Source: Filobasidium wieringae (Eukaryota > Basidiomycota > Tremellomycetes > Filobasidiales > Filobasidiaceae). Taken from it: DNA of 64,000 nucleotides. Shown piece by piece: positions 23,616-36,277 of the stretch (position 1 is its first letter; each line of letters opens with the position of its first letter). The notes beneath the pieces were generated by a model. It did no database searches. It was given only the letters and a program-made list of their open reading frames with translations, and was not told the DNA's origin. The translations under genes were made by a program, and so were the position numbers. The stretch is taken from NCBI GenBank assembly GCA_001600055.1, contig BCIV01000005.1, forward strand, positions 186,001 through 250,000, read 5' to 3'.

Positions 23616-26339
23616 ATGACCAAAGACCTCGATATTAAAGGTTCAGAAGCTGCTGAGTACGTATCGCTAGGTAGCTCGGTGATATCCGACGAGATCGACG
23701 ATTGAGCTGAACCGTTTCATAATTTAGACCATCTATCGCACCCGCAGTGCTGTATTCTTCAACAGACAACGAGGTTCCCGAAGTTTGTGATAGGAGCTCA
23801 GAGAAAGCTGCCTTATTTGCTAATCCCATCCCCTTGACTGGAGAACGTCGAACTACGACAAGGAAAGAAATTTGGGTAGGTGCCTCACCTATCTTGACTT
23901 GCTGTGTGAAATCTCATACATATACGTCTTCGCTCTAGGCTTGGTATGCATACTATTGTGGGAATAGCGGTCTAGGGTCAGTCTCTCCGTACCTGATACA
24001 GGCCAGTTTCTGACCTACGATGACGATCGTGTAGGCCATTCAAGTGAGCCTTTTTTTTTGATCTATTATTAACCCGACTAAGTGAATGGACAATTTTCAT
24101 CTATAGCTTTGCCATATCAGCCTGGCAAAACCTTCGTAAGCTAGACCCACAGAATGCTCTAGTTGGCAATCGTTCCGTTGACGGTGAATGCCGTTGACAG
24201 TATACCAGGCCGGATGGGATCCTGCATTTCCTGCTCGATCGGTACCGTGTGGAGATGGAGGTGGGTTTGATCCTAAAACCCCGGCATAATCCATTGAGAC
24301 CCTTGGCGCTCTGCTATAGGATGTGTGATAAATGCATTCGGTAGTACTCGGAGCAGTAAGCTGATTTCACACCAAATCGCGCATGCATGTTATGCCTAAT
24401 AACTATCACTTCTCGCTCTTCTTTTCCTAGTCAACTCCACTGTCCTCATCACCAACGGTCTCTCTTTCGCTGTTCAAGCTGTCCTGTTTCTCTTGATTGG
24501 TTCCTTTGCAGACTACGGGACCTGGAGGCCATGGATCACTATCGTCTTTACCATATTGACCTGGGCTGTTAGCTTTGCCTGGCTTGGTGTTCAATCTCCC
24601 GAAAAGTAGGTTGGAACTTTTGGGTCAGCTACCTATCCGAGCACTGCTGATGTTATATATCACAGATGGCAAATTGGCACTGGCCTGTACATCGTCGGTT
24701 TGATCGGTTATCAGTTCTCCTTGACGTTTTGGACCGCAGCGTTCCCAGGGCTGGCGAGAGATCTGCCTGAGTTGAAGGAAAGCGAGGAGAAACTAAAGAC
24801 TGGGGAGACCGAGTGAGACCAATTCATGAACGTGTTTCATGGCTTGATTCTGAAAATTCTTCTCGGTGATACAGTCAAAAATCCCATGATGAGCTTGACA
24901 TGTTGACTCGAAACCGCCTGTCGAACGTTTCCTTCTTTGTCTGCTCTGCTGGTGAACTTATCATCTTGGCTATCTTGGCCGGTATCCTGGTCGGTATACA
25001 TGCGGACAAGGATACTGAGAGCAACACCAGGGCTTTCAGTATCGTATGTGCTTACAGTGCGGGAGTCTGGAGTGAGTCTTATGATCATGATTTGCCTGAT
25101 CGATGCTGACTGCACTTCGCGCGGCTAGTGCTTGTTGGCATCCCTTGGTTCTTTATCGAACAACATCGACCTGGAGCTCAGCTGCCGCCTGGTACCTCAT
25201 ACATAACTATCCCGTAAGCGATCCCGATCGATTTGAACCGGGGTCCAGGAGGCTCAAACCTGCTCGTTCGGGAAGTTTCAAACAGATCTACCACGCCTTT
25301 CGACTTTGTCTGCGTTTGAAGCAGACCTTTATTTATCTAGTAGGTTCCGTCAAATCCCGTTCATGATCCAATAGCTAAGCAGGTCGTTTTCTAGCTAGCA
25401 TTCTTCTTGCTCTCAGATACGCTTAATACCATAGGTATGCTCCGTGCTTGACTGGTGCGATTCCGACTTGATTGACTAACTTGAACGTTTCACAGTTACG
25501 GGTAAGACGCCGCTCAAGGATATCTGCGGCCTAATCCTCAGGCTAATACAATAATGATGGTACAGTAATCGCAACTTTACAAAACGAGATCGTCAGCTAC
25601 AATACCCAGACCCTCAACTAGTACGTTTCGCCAAATGGAGATCGGCTTCATCGACAACTGAGGTATACTTCCAATACAGCCTCTTGATCGACGGAATTGC
25701 CGCGCAAGGAGTAGGTATCGGTCTGTTTTGGCTAGTACAAAAACGGTACAAGATCAGGACGAAAAGCATGTTGATGTTTGTGAGTGCAAGATGGTCTAAA
25801 TTTGACTGTACGTACGTACTGAATCGTCATTTCTAGAACGCCTTCTGGATCTTGGTCCTTGCTGCTTGGGGATGCGTTGGGATCACGCAGACCAAGCTTG
25901 GTTTCCATAACGTATGGGAGGTGTGGGCGTATCAAGCGTTTTACGGGGTGAGCGTCATTTGGAATGTGTGGCGTGTCAAGCAGCGTTTGACGAGGACGTC
26001 CTTTTATAGATCTTCGTATGCCCTTGGTACGCTTTGTCCCAGACAATGATCTCTGAGGTGGTCCCTCGTGGCAAAGAGTTCCTCTTCTTTGCGCTTTTCT
26101 CCATCATTGGCAAAACCTCATCTTTCGTCGGTCCTTTCGTGTCAAGTGCAATCATCGATGACTCGGGAAATACGAACATGCCCTTCGTGTTCCTCCTCGC
26201 TCTCGGAGCCGTTGCGGTCGGCATCCTGTACTTTGTGGACGTGGAAAAATCTAGGGTCGAGTGCCGGAGGTACCTGGATGGTGAAGCTAGCAGGATCTAT
26301 GGGTTTGAACCGAGTGATGCCGGAAGCTACAGTTTGTAA
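23616..26339 (+). CDS. Atg22-like vacuolar amino-acid effluxer (MFS)
   Basis: Start at 23616 (MTKDLDIKGSEAAE). An acidic head is followed by the Atg22 signature TRKEIW|AWYAYYCGNSGLG, built across an intron. The following exons give at least ten hydrophobic helices. Examples are ITNGLSFAVQAVLFLLIGS with DYGTWRPWI, WQIGTGLYIVGLIGYQFSL, LIILAILAGILVGI, and the last pair SIIGKTSSFVGPFVSSAI and FVFLLALGAVAVGILYFV. Atg22 proteins release amino acids from the vacuole after autophagic breakdown. Many basidiomycetes have several Atg22-like paralogues, so orthology to yeast ATG22 is not shown. At least ten introns are present. The C-terminus is a short charged tail. Confidence 0.85.
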
Positions 26340-26642
26340 AAGGCGGTTGTACACAAGGATGACAGGCACGGCTGGAATCCAAAGGCTCAGCACAGACTAC
26401 GATATGAGAGGATGATTGTGATTGTAGACCGACTTCGATCTTTACTATTACAACTTGCTTTCAACTATCCTGAACCCTAAACCCAAAATTTTCGTATTCT
26501 CCTGTCGCGCGTCACTCGTTTCATGTCGTCATGTGGAACCCCTTCTGATCTGCTTCAGTGGGTAAGCATTTCCATTTTGAAGCCTTGCGTCATTTAATTG
26601 TCCTTGCCAGTCTAATCGAGTGATCGGTATCAGCATACTGCT
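26340..26642. other. Convergent intergenic region
   Basis: Lies between the stops of the Atg22-like gene (plus) and the 7TM gene (minus). Nothing coding seen. Confidence 0.5.
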
Positions 26643-28541
26643 CTAGCTTTGACTGAACAACCCGTACTCACCCTCCATCCCCCTGCGAAATAATTCCTCT
26701 GCAGCCGGACTGGGATCGTTCCTGCCCTGATCTTGATCCGCAACATACAATTTATCGACCTCGTGATGATCATGAGAACTCCCTTCCTCCGTACCCTTTG
26801 TTGGTGAAGTAGGGGATCCCGAATCGTAAGAGGCCCCTTCTCTCCTGCGTCCTTGCCCATTATCATACAGTAAAGCAGGTACATCCATATCTGATCCTGA
26901 GTTTTTACTAGTCTTGCTATCGATCTCCTCGGCGGAATAGTCGTAAGAAGCTGTGGAGGTGTTTAGAGGCCAAGGAACTCCTCCTACTCCGGTCATTCGA
27001 GTTTCTCCAGGATTGTTAGGGTTGGAATCGGCTTGGTCTTCTTCATCGTCCTCATCGAGCCAAGCGGAAAGCCCGACGAGTTTCAAGAGTTTATCGAGTT
27101 TCCAGGCTTGTAGGATCGCGGGCTGATGACAGGTTCGGATATCAGTCTGTAATCCTTGTACAATTTACAGAGAAAGGGAAGCCGAACTCACATGTGTGAC
27201 GTAAGCCAAGAAAGAGGTGGAAGGAATGACAGCCAACACGATCTTTCCCCAAGTAGCCGTCCTATTCACAATAAGCGTGACGGTGGTCATCCTACTCGCG
27301 GAAAGTCGGTACATCAATGCCAGATCCAATGACGCGGTAACGGTCTCTCTCCGACTCACCCCAACCCGACCAAACCAACGAGACCGAACAGCATAGGCCT
27401 TAGTACCACGCTTGCAGGTAGTCCACCGATCTTCCATCCTTTTCCTGTTTGTTTCTCTCTCGTCTTGCCCATCCTGGCTCGAGGTCCGGTCTCGGTTACG
27501 GTCAAGGGACCAGCGGGTCGTTCGAGATGACGGAAGATGAAGATCGTTAGGTGAATTTCCATGAAGAGGACTAGGAGAAGGTGGGCACAACAGACACCGA
27601 GGGTCGCTTTCTGTCTGTAAGGAGGAGTAGGGGACGGAGGAGAGAAGATAATGTCAGTGAGTGGAGGTCTTGAAGTACTAGAAAGAGCCAAGGAAACTTA
27701 CAATATATCGGAATAGATCCAACAATAAAATTGACCCATCAACACCCTTGCAGGAGTCTGGATCCCGATCTGATTGACCAAATCAAACGAGGATCAATAC
27801 TCGGTAACAGTTTTTACTTCATCCTTTCTACTCAGGAAAAACAATGAAACGAGTACGTACAGCCAGAGCAGCAAAGAAGAACGAGAACATTGTAATCCAT
27901 GGATGCAGTAAGAGCTATCGTCCATCAAGCGAAGAAGATTTCGAGGTCAGTCGTCTTTGTCGATCCAGTCGAGTCGATGGACAAGGAGGCTTACGGCGAT
28001 CGATAACCAGGTTGGCATCCGATAGGGGATGAGAGATTTATTGATGAATACCACTCTTGCCCACATCTACCGATAACAGGATCAGACTCGAACCGAGAGC
28101 GAGATGACGCACCATCCGACGACTGACCTTGGTGATGACACAGACCGCACCTCCACTGACGAACGCCGCCCAAGTCATGACCATACTCCCCTGAGTCAAA
28201 CAGACTCCAAAAGGGGGAGCTTTCGTCGCGTAAGCGACATCGTGATCCAAGTAGAGGAATATCCAGGGAATGCAGCTCGTTGTACAGATGAGCAGTAGAT
28301 TGAGTGAAGGCAAGGTTTCCGAGATGTTGGTTCGCTGTCTCGCTAGGCGTTTTTCCTCGGGGGATGAACGTTTGAGATAAGAGCGGATGAGAGGTTTGTA
28401 GGAGAGATAGAGGAAGGTGAGGAATAGGGATCCACAGGCTATGAAGTTGAATAGAGAGATGAGACCGAATAGGGTCATTTCGGTTGAAGAGGCGCGGTTC
28501 ACGCCTTTCCAGCGGTAGGGGTGGTAGGATGGGGGGGTCAT
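26643..28541 (-). CDS. GPCR-like seven-transmembrane protein
   Basis: Start at 28541 (MTPPSYHPYRWKG). Hydrophobic segments in order are FGLISLFNFIACGSLFLTFL, LPSLNLLLICTTSCIPWIFL, MVMTWAAFVSGGAVCVI, then a short helix near 27800. These are followed by LGVCCAHLLLVLFMEIHLTI, ASVVLRPMLFGLVGLVGLG and a last helix (KIVLAVIPSTSFLAYVT). A basic third intracellular loop (RARMGKTREKQTGKGWK) and a long acidic, Ser-rich cytosolic tail (DEDDEEDQADSN) follow. This layout is that of fungal GPCR-like nutrient or lipid sensors. No specific class motif was found, so ligand and G-protein coupling are open. Exon borders between 27600 and 27900 are uncertain. Confidence 0.55.
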
Positions 28542-29802
28542 CAGAAGAGAAGCGACTACGTGATCGGAGATTGATTGGCGGCGAGAGGGAGACTACCAGT
28601 CGAGGACATCCATTCTTGAGGATGTCTGTTTGCCTCTGATATAAGAACCAAGACACGAGACGAAGCGTCGATCACTTTGTGGAGAAATGGAGAATTGATT
28701 CTGAATCAATCAACGGGGAAAGCAGAAATCTCGCTCCTTCTCTCAAAGAACAAAGCCGATCACTTTCACAGATACCGATCCTTGGGACGGACTCCCCTTC
28801 TTCCGTTCCCTCGCCTCGTGGCTTTACCTCCCCGATCGGAATCTATTCCAGGCAGAGACACGCTAGTCACAAGCCCCGGATCGCCGTCTCTGTCCCCGTG
28901 CCTGGTCGCAGAAAGGGACAGCTGGGTGCGGATACGGATGAAGGCGTTCGTCGGATAGACGGATGTATCGCCTGATTGCCGGTCTCAAAGGGTGGAAATA
29001 AGCAGCAGTTTCAGGTGAACGATTAGCCGGATAGATATCGCTAGCCTGACTGGGCTGCAACAAGTCGTCTCCCATGATCTCGGAGTGTTACAAGGTGCTC
29101 TATCCATGTATCGACGAATCGCCGTCGCGATCCAACTCGGTCCCTTCAACTCTGTCCGAGTGTTCGTTCATCGCTCACATGCTAATACGACCATGTACGA
29201 TGAAACTCGTATCATACCTCCATCCATGCCGACATTACAAATTTGCCCACTCACTCCTCTTTCTTTAACGGATCCATCGCAGATGTAATCGGATTCGCGA
29301 CGATAAATGCTTGAGTGCACATCGTTGTCTGAATTGGAGATACCGATTCCTCGTTGTTTGGAAAGTTTCGATCTTTCCGAAGCGACTCTAGACGATGTAG
29401 GGCGGGTCCACTTTACTCACGCTCACGCCTATCGAATATGGTACAACCGGCTACAAAATTCGCTACCTAGCTGATCGACGCACATCGAAGTTTCTGTCGA
29501 TCCTTGAGCACTCTGATTATGGGGTTTGTTTTTCCTCTAGACATTGTGGTGATGAAAGCAGGAGACATTTACAGAGGATTTGACCATCGTTTTAAGGTCT
29601 TGGCGATTTCGGCTCACATCTGCGCTCTCCCTACGACTCGCAAAAGAGTTATGCTATCGAGTTGAAGCATATCTATGGTTGTTGATGGCGAAGGTGACCA
29701 AACGGACATGCTGATAAGCGACATGTCCGCGTCGAGAACACGGAATCCGGCAAGCAGAACGGAAAGATATCGAATGGATTGGGATCGAATTCCGTCAATT
29801 CA
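28542..29802. other. Long divergent intergenic region
   Basis: About 1.26 kb between the starts of the 7TM gene (minus) and the Zn2Cys6 gene (plus). Several open frames exist (for example 28677-28975) but they overlap each other in different phases and show no motif. Long upstream regions are common for regulated fungal transcription factors. An unannotated 5' UTR exon could be here. Confidence 0.5.
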
Positions 29803-32688
29803 ATGAATTCGACGTTTCAAGAAATCGTACAACTCGTTCAAATCATGTTCATCGATACGCAGAATATACCTACAGTCACCTCCCAACATACTTCATCCAA
29901 GCCACGTCGAGCTTACGCCTTTGCCGTACGTCCCATGCACCCTTCCCTATGCTCTTTACACCATTTGACTGACCTCTCTACGTATCCTCGGGCTATCAGT
30001 GCAACAGCTGCAAACGGCGCAAGATAAAATGTAACGGGGACAGACCTCTATGTGCTGGTTGTGAAAAGTATGGGGAGGAATGTCATTACGGGCAAGTCCG
30101 ACTCTTCTCCCTTCTTACCTATCGAAAACTGAGCTGACGTCAACCAACATCTCGTATGCCGNNTNNNGNNNGNAAANNAATACACCGTCCATCAATCGAT
30201 TCCGCATCCCATGGCACTCCCCAATATATATCTCATGCTCGAGGATCCAATTCCAACTCCCCCGTACTGGGTTTGGATCATTTGGCAAACGCCGCGACCC
30301 ATATTTCGAATCAAGCCTCCACATCTATGCGTACGCTTTCCAACTCAAAACCAAACCGAAATCCGAATCAGGAATCGGGATCTTGTTGTCCACAACCTCG
30401 CAACCCCTGCCAACCCCGTTCTCAGTCAAACGATCTGAACTTTAGACGCGAAACCGAAGAGGATATACAGGTACAGCGAGGGAGGCTGAGGGAGAACGCG
30501 GGGAGGGTGAAGTTATGGGAGATGATCGGGTTCAGATCGCTCGAGTGAGTGTTTGCATTTTGTCTCTCTCCTCTTTCCGAATAAAATCGACCTCTGCATA
30601 CGATAATGATTCTCATGTCCCGATCGTGCGTGTTACGTGACACAGTCCAGCAGGTCCAGAAGTATCCGTAAGTCCTCTTCCCCTATGTTGATCCCCGACG
30701 AGCGAGAATCTCATCGACCCTTCGAGACCAGGTGGTGTTCGATGCTCTGGAGGATTGGTGGGCTTGGCAAGTAAGTTCTTCTTCATCTCCAACCTTTATG
30801 ATCAAATTTTAAGGTTTGGAACGTTGATCCCGCGCTCGTAGTGGACTTTGTTTCCTTGTATCTACAAACCGACTTTCCTACGTGAGGATTTCTTCCTTCT
30901 TTTGGTTCTTGCTGTTATATGAGAAGAAGCGGATCTGACACTCGATTTAACCGGGTGATATAGAATCCATTCCCCCTTCTTCGACCCTTCATTCTTCTTT
31001 CCTCCTTCACGTCCTCTATTCCCGCCTCTCTTCCCCCTTCCCCTCGAGCTCACTGAACACCTCAAACCCGCCACCAAACTCGCCCGCCCAGATAGACTGG
31101 TCTAAGCGACTCAGACCTCTTCTATTCGAATCAATAGAGTCGGGATCGAAATACAGTACCATTCAGGGATTGTTGGTTCATTCTCAATCAGAGTGTGCCG
31201 CAGGGAATAGTGGAGGTGCCTGGGTTTGGGCGGGGATGGTAAGCTATTTTTCTCTGCTTGGTTTCGTTTTTCGCTATCGAGGTGAGATCTGAATGGGTTG
31301 AATGGTGGACAGGCGTATAGGATGATACTGGACTTGGGGATTCATCTGGATTATCTCGGCTCGACGGGGTATAGGGGTTTGACACCGGAGGAGAAGGAGA
31401 GTAGGCGTTTGATCTGGGTTCGTCCGCTTCTTGTTCTCTGCTACACATAGATTGAGGAGGATACTTACCGTTAATGCGTGAGGTAGTGGAACGCTTATAC
31501 TTGGGACACGATGTTGAGTTTGGTCATGGCACGTGAACCAACTTGGCAGCCTCATATGGGAAACGAAATCATGTTACCACGTGAGTCGCAAGGAAACACC
31601 TTTTCGAGGCCGTCAGCATTGATCTTCTTCGCCGACGCGGGGGTTCAGTGGACGATACGGGGGATGAAACGGTTTGGCTGCCTTATTATTCACCTTCTAC
31701 CGGATTTAGGGATACGGGAACATATGCCCCGCAGAAAAGTTACTCCAACTTGACTTACGCTTGGTTCTGTCGGCTCTGCAAGGTCCGTTCTCGGTCTCTC
31801 GTTTATTGAACAATGCATTGAGTCATTGACGGTTGCAGATAATCAACTTGACGTTGAGGAAGAGGTATCAATCAGGGTCCGCTTCCGAAATATCGATGGA
31901 CGATGTGGCGCAGATCGCTAGGGCACTGGATGAGTGGTGGATCGCGCTACCAAGGGAGATCCGATTAGATCCTGTCTACCTGCCTGAATCATCACCTCCC
32001 CCTCATATAGTCTCATTGAAGTGAGTAGCATTGGCAGACGCTTGTTTGTTGTCAAGCTAATGGGCCCGTCGTAGCATCATGTATCAAGCTGCTATCGTTT
32101 TGTTGTACCGTCCGGGATGCTGCTCGAATGCACCCACAGGTCAGAAAAGGTTCAGTGATATATGCGTGGTGGCTTCCAGCGCTGTTCATGAGCTCTTGTT
32201 ACTGCACGGCCGGTCCTTTGCATACAAAAATTTGCCTTACAGTAAGCTAGCCTTTTTGCAGAAGCGGGTTCACGAAGCTGACGCGCGCGATCAGTCGTCA
32301 ATTATTGCATATGCCTCGTCGCATCGGTCAGCGCGGTGGAGACGAGCAGTATGGATTCCCGTCAAGCATCGCTAGCTCGGTCGCGATTGGAGCTCGCTTT
32401 GCATGTGCTGGAAGTCAACAGACCAAGTAATCCCGGTATCATGAGATGCATCCAGGTGCTCCGCAATTGTTTGCCGGAGCCAGCGGCGCCATACGATGGA
32501 CCATACGAGAACGCAAACGGTTTTAGCGCTGTCTTGGGCGAGAGCGATTGTGCGTACGATGTGCCTGTCTGCTTAAGATGTTTTTTTCCTGATCCGCGTT
32601 ACTATTTCAAGTCGCCAACATGGACATTCCTGACGAAGAATTCTGGAAATGGCTTTCCATGAATGTGGTGGCGACCGATTTCGCATAG
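29803..32688 (+). CDS. Zn2Cys6 transcription factor with fungal middle homology region
   Basis: The probable start is the ATG at 29803 (MNSTFQEIVQ). After an intron donor at 29926 the binuclear cluster follows: CNSCKRRKIKC, six residues, CAGCEKYGEEC. This holds six Cys with spacing C2-C6-C5-6-C2-C and the basic RRK. Downstream exons give a linker, then the fungal_trans domain: MAYRMILDLGIHLDYL, GLTPEEKESRRLIWW, NAYTWDTMLSLVMAREP and LTLRKRYQ. The C-terminal helices end MNVVATDFA at 32688. Such proteins bind CGG-type DNA sites and control metabolism genes. The sequence has unresolved N bases at 30162-30178 near an intron-exon border, so that junction cannot be read. It lies next to the oxoprolinase genes; a regulatory link is only conjecture. 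Confidence 0.82.
30162..30178. other. Unresolved bases (N) in the assembly
   Basis: A 17-base segment contains 12 N interspersed with called bases, inside the Zn2Cys6 gene near an intron-exon border. It looks like low-quality consensus rather than a scaffold gap. Confidence 0.95.
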
Positions 32689-32774
32689 GTCGCGCTTATT
32701 GCCTGGCATATGATAGCCATACAACATTTGCATATAGTACCTCCAGTTACAACACATAGTCCATCTTGAGTAGC

Positions 32775-35700
32775 CTAATCTCGGGTTATCAAAAGATGGC
32801 GTGACGTCACGTTGGCTGTCCAAGTCCTGTTGTAACAGCATATCATCATCAGCACATGTATGGTGTGGAGTTGCTTGAAAGCTGGCATAGACTCACGCAT
32901 TGACAAAGATAGTCTGGGTACTATCAATGATCAAAGCTGGGCCCTCGACCTGATCTGCAACGTCCAGAGCATCGAGCTCGATCACGGGCACATCCACTCT
33001 CGCGCCTTTTCCTCGCCCAGGAGCGGAAACGTAAACGGACTGGTAACTGTCGATTTTGGGGGCACCTTTCGCTTGATCAACCTTGCGGAAGTTTAGCTTC
33101 TTAAATTCTGCAAAGACAGATTCGCCGAGGTCGTCAAACGTCTTTCCAACTCCCTTGACCTACAAGCGGAAACAAGTTCGTATAGGTATTTTGAGAGTCA
33201 TCTGCTTCGGAAACTCACCTTGATATCGTCCACGACTACTGAGGCGTTGAGGACGAACCCAAATTGCTCTTTGTACGCCTTTTTGAACTCGTCCTCGAAC
33301 TTGGAGTCATCTTCCGACAGAATTAGTAGCGCAGTATCAGTCCCGTCGAACCGCATGTTCAGTACCCGATCCAGGCGGATCTTTTCCGAGGCGAATCCTT
33401 GCCGTCTCAGTTCTGTTGAGACCGTGTCACTAAGCCTATCTAGGGTTTTAGTAATCCCATTTAAAGTATCCGCATTGTAAACCGTCGAACTAGGTTCTTG
33501 AGTCTCAAACACTCTGCACATCGATGATCAGTTGAGGAATTGGCGACGTTTCAGACACAGGAACCTACCGCTCGGCCAAGTTCAACCCATAAGCGGACAA
33601 GATCGATGAATATCGATGGACCAGAATCCTCTTGATTCCCAGATTCTCCGCAATTTCACAGGCATGTTGTCCCCCCGCTCCGCCGAAGGAGGACAGAACG
33701 TGTTTGGATGTAGCAAAACCTCGAGCTTCAGTCAGGGTTCGGATGGGTCGAGCCATAGTCTCGTTTGCGACCGTCACGAATCCATACACCTGAATGGAGG
33801 TGAGACGTCCAATCAGACTAACGGATCATCTCTGGACGAAGGAAGGGTACCTACCATCTCATCCAGACTCATCTCCGATCCAGTTTCTTCCCTGACCTGT
33901 TCTAATAACCTCAAGAACGCCTTCTCCGATGCTTCAGGATCAAGCGGTTCGTCCTCCTTTGGGCCAAAACACTTTGGAAAGCTGTTTCACCACATCGCTC
34001 AGTCTTTGCGATCTAGCTCCCGGTATGAAGTACGGAACTCACTACTTGGGGACCAACCTCCCTAAAAACAGGTTCCCATCCGTCAGAGCCAACGGCCCTC
34101 CCTTTCTATAACAGGCCGGACCCGGATGAGCCCCCGCGCTATCCGGCCCAGCCCTGAACAATCCATTCGTAAAGTGTAAACAACTTCCTCCTCCCGCTGC
34201 AACGGTGTTGATATCCAATTGGGGGGAAGTGATGGTGACTCCAGCAGTGGTCGTCTCGTAGACGATCTCGTACTTGCCATCATACCGCGAGACGTCCGTC
34301 GAAGTCCCACCGACATCGAACCCGATGACCGGGCTAGGGTTCTCGTGGTCGTAAGAAGTAAGAGCGTAACCTACGACCCCTCCGGCTGGACCGGAAAGGA
34401 TACTCTTCAATCCTGAGAAATTACTCAGGTCCAACAACCCTCCGTCGGAACCCATGAATTCCACCTTTAACCCTCCTTCTCGCCCACCTTCGAACCCCGA
34501 GTAGAACCCGTTCAGGTACGCTCCGAGGATAGGAGTCAGGTATGCGTCGGCGGTACTAGATATTCCACGGGAGACCATCTTGATCATAGGTAAAAGTTGA
34601 CTCGATAGGGAGATATGTTTGAACCCTATTTCCCTCGCTATAGATCCGATCTTGAGTTCGTGTTCCGGGAAAGTATAAGAGTGAGCCAGAACGACGGCGA
34701 TGGATCGATAACCTTCTTGAAAAAGCAATTTCAATTCCGTCCTGACCTTCTCCTCGTCGAGTTCCTGTAAGACCTCTACGGCCTCCCCACTGACCCCCTG
34801 GACGATCCTCCCCCTCCCTTCCTCCTGCCCCTCCCCATCCGCGTTCTCCAGATTCTGAATACCTTTACCAGAGTACCCCTTGACCACCCTACCCGCTTCG
34901 TCGAACTTTACAGCATGTTTGTGGAAATCCGGATCATGCGTGTATCCCACAAGCGTCACTCTTTCCTCCACCTCCCTTACGCAGGTATAAAGGGGAGAAG
35001 GCTTTTGGATGTTGAGAGCGAAGATCTTGGGACGCGCCTGAGTTCCTATTGAGAGCAGGTCGGCGAATCCTTTACTATTCCCATCGATTGTATGTGATCG
35101 AACGGGAGGTGAAGGATTAGGAGGGGATGACGATAAGTGATTAGCTAAGCGGGTGTGAAGTTGGTGATAAGAGGGTTACGGCGTACGTTATAAGTAAAGC
35201 GTGTTTCTCTCCTTTCCTTTCCAGGAGAGCGTTGGTAGCTACAGTCGTACTCAGTCTGACGAAATCTGACCGAGGAGAAGACACTTTGTTGGTTGATGTC
35301 GAGTGGTATGGAACATGAATCACAGACTGACCGACTTTGTCTACCGGTAATGGTTCTCCTCTAGGTAAAGTCTTTCCTAATCTCTTTTCCAATGCTCTCC
35401 TGATTCCCTCTAGTTAAAAGGAATAAGATCGGTTCTCAGTATCGGCTTATAACATCCTTGCAATTCCTGCACGGCTCGGTGCAGTGGGTGTGAGATGTGA
35501 AACAAGGACGTACCCGTAGGAGCGTCCGAGTAATTGCTTGGGTCCTGAGAGAGGAGTTTCAGGATAAATTCCTTCCTCTCTGGTCCTGAATTTGGGTCTT
35601 CGTATGATCTGCAAAGCGAGGAAAGATGAGGACGAATGGGTGAGAGGACAAGGATCGATGGTGCTTACACGAAAACATCGGTAAATGTTCCGCCCTGCGT

Positions 35701-35815
35701 AGGAGGAGGGTTTAGCTAGCAAATCCGAATGGAGAAAGAAGAAGAAGTCAAGATTCACTCTATCTATGCTTATCCTGATGGAACGATCTGGGATTTCAGT
35801 GGTTGTGTTGACCAT
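32775..35815 (-). CDS. 5-oxoprolinase, HyuA-type (ATP-binding) half as a separate gene
   Basis: 5-oxoprolinase uses ATP to open 5-oxo-L-proline to glutamate in the gamma-glutamyl cycle. From the ATG at 35815 ([12 protein letters not shown]) the first intron joins ISIDR to GGTFTDVF, the N-terminal nucleotide-binding motif. [34 protein letters not shown] and the hydantoinase A core follow. That core includes [43 protein letters not shown] and [19 protein letters not shown]. Late exons give [12 protein letters not shown] and [11 protein letters not shown], then after an intron [12 protein letters not shown] and a stop at 32775. In most eukaryotes the HyuB domain follows in the same chain. Here the frame ends at the linker point, and HyuB is the next gene on the opposite strand. 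No disabling break was seen. Confidence 0.88.
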
Positions 35816-36277
35816 GTTCGCTTACTTTCCTCCAGTTGAGGTGTAATTCGACCCGTTTCGTCTCGTTGTTTCTCGGGTTGAGTTGGTTCCAATTGGACGA
35901 CCTGATACACAAGCCAGTGAATCTCTGAGCTAGCAAGGTGTGTATGTTATATGCTATGTCGTCTGTTATGTATCGCATGATGTAGAGCTGGCCCAGACGA
36001 CGACGTTGAACGTATTTCCCTTATTTCCCGACCATCGGGAATATCCGAACATCATACCGATGCGCTATCGGGATCCTCCAACCCTCCTTCTCCCTCTGCA
36101 CACCACACACTGACTGGCCGTACTCCTCTGCATTACTCTGCTCTGCTACTCTGCCTCGTCATCCCTAGTAAAGATACCATAATAGTCACAGGGCAAAGGC
36201 TGCGCAGGAAGGTCCTCTTTTCAAGCGAAAATACAACCTGACAACGTCGACCTACTGAACAGACACATCCCACCACC
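35816..36277. promoter_or_regulatory. Bidirectional promoter between the two oxoprolinase halves
   Basis: The 462 bp between the HyuA start (35815, minus) and the HyuB start (36278, plus) must drive both halves. A shared promoter would favour equal expression of two subunits needed in one enzyme (inference). The GGGAATATCCGA and pyrimidine-rich stretches near the HyuB start were seen, but no factor site is assigned. Confidence 0.6.
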
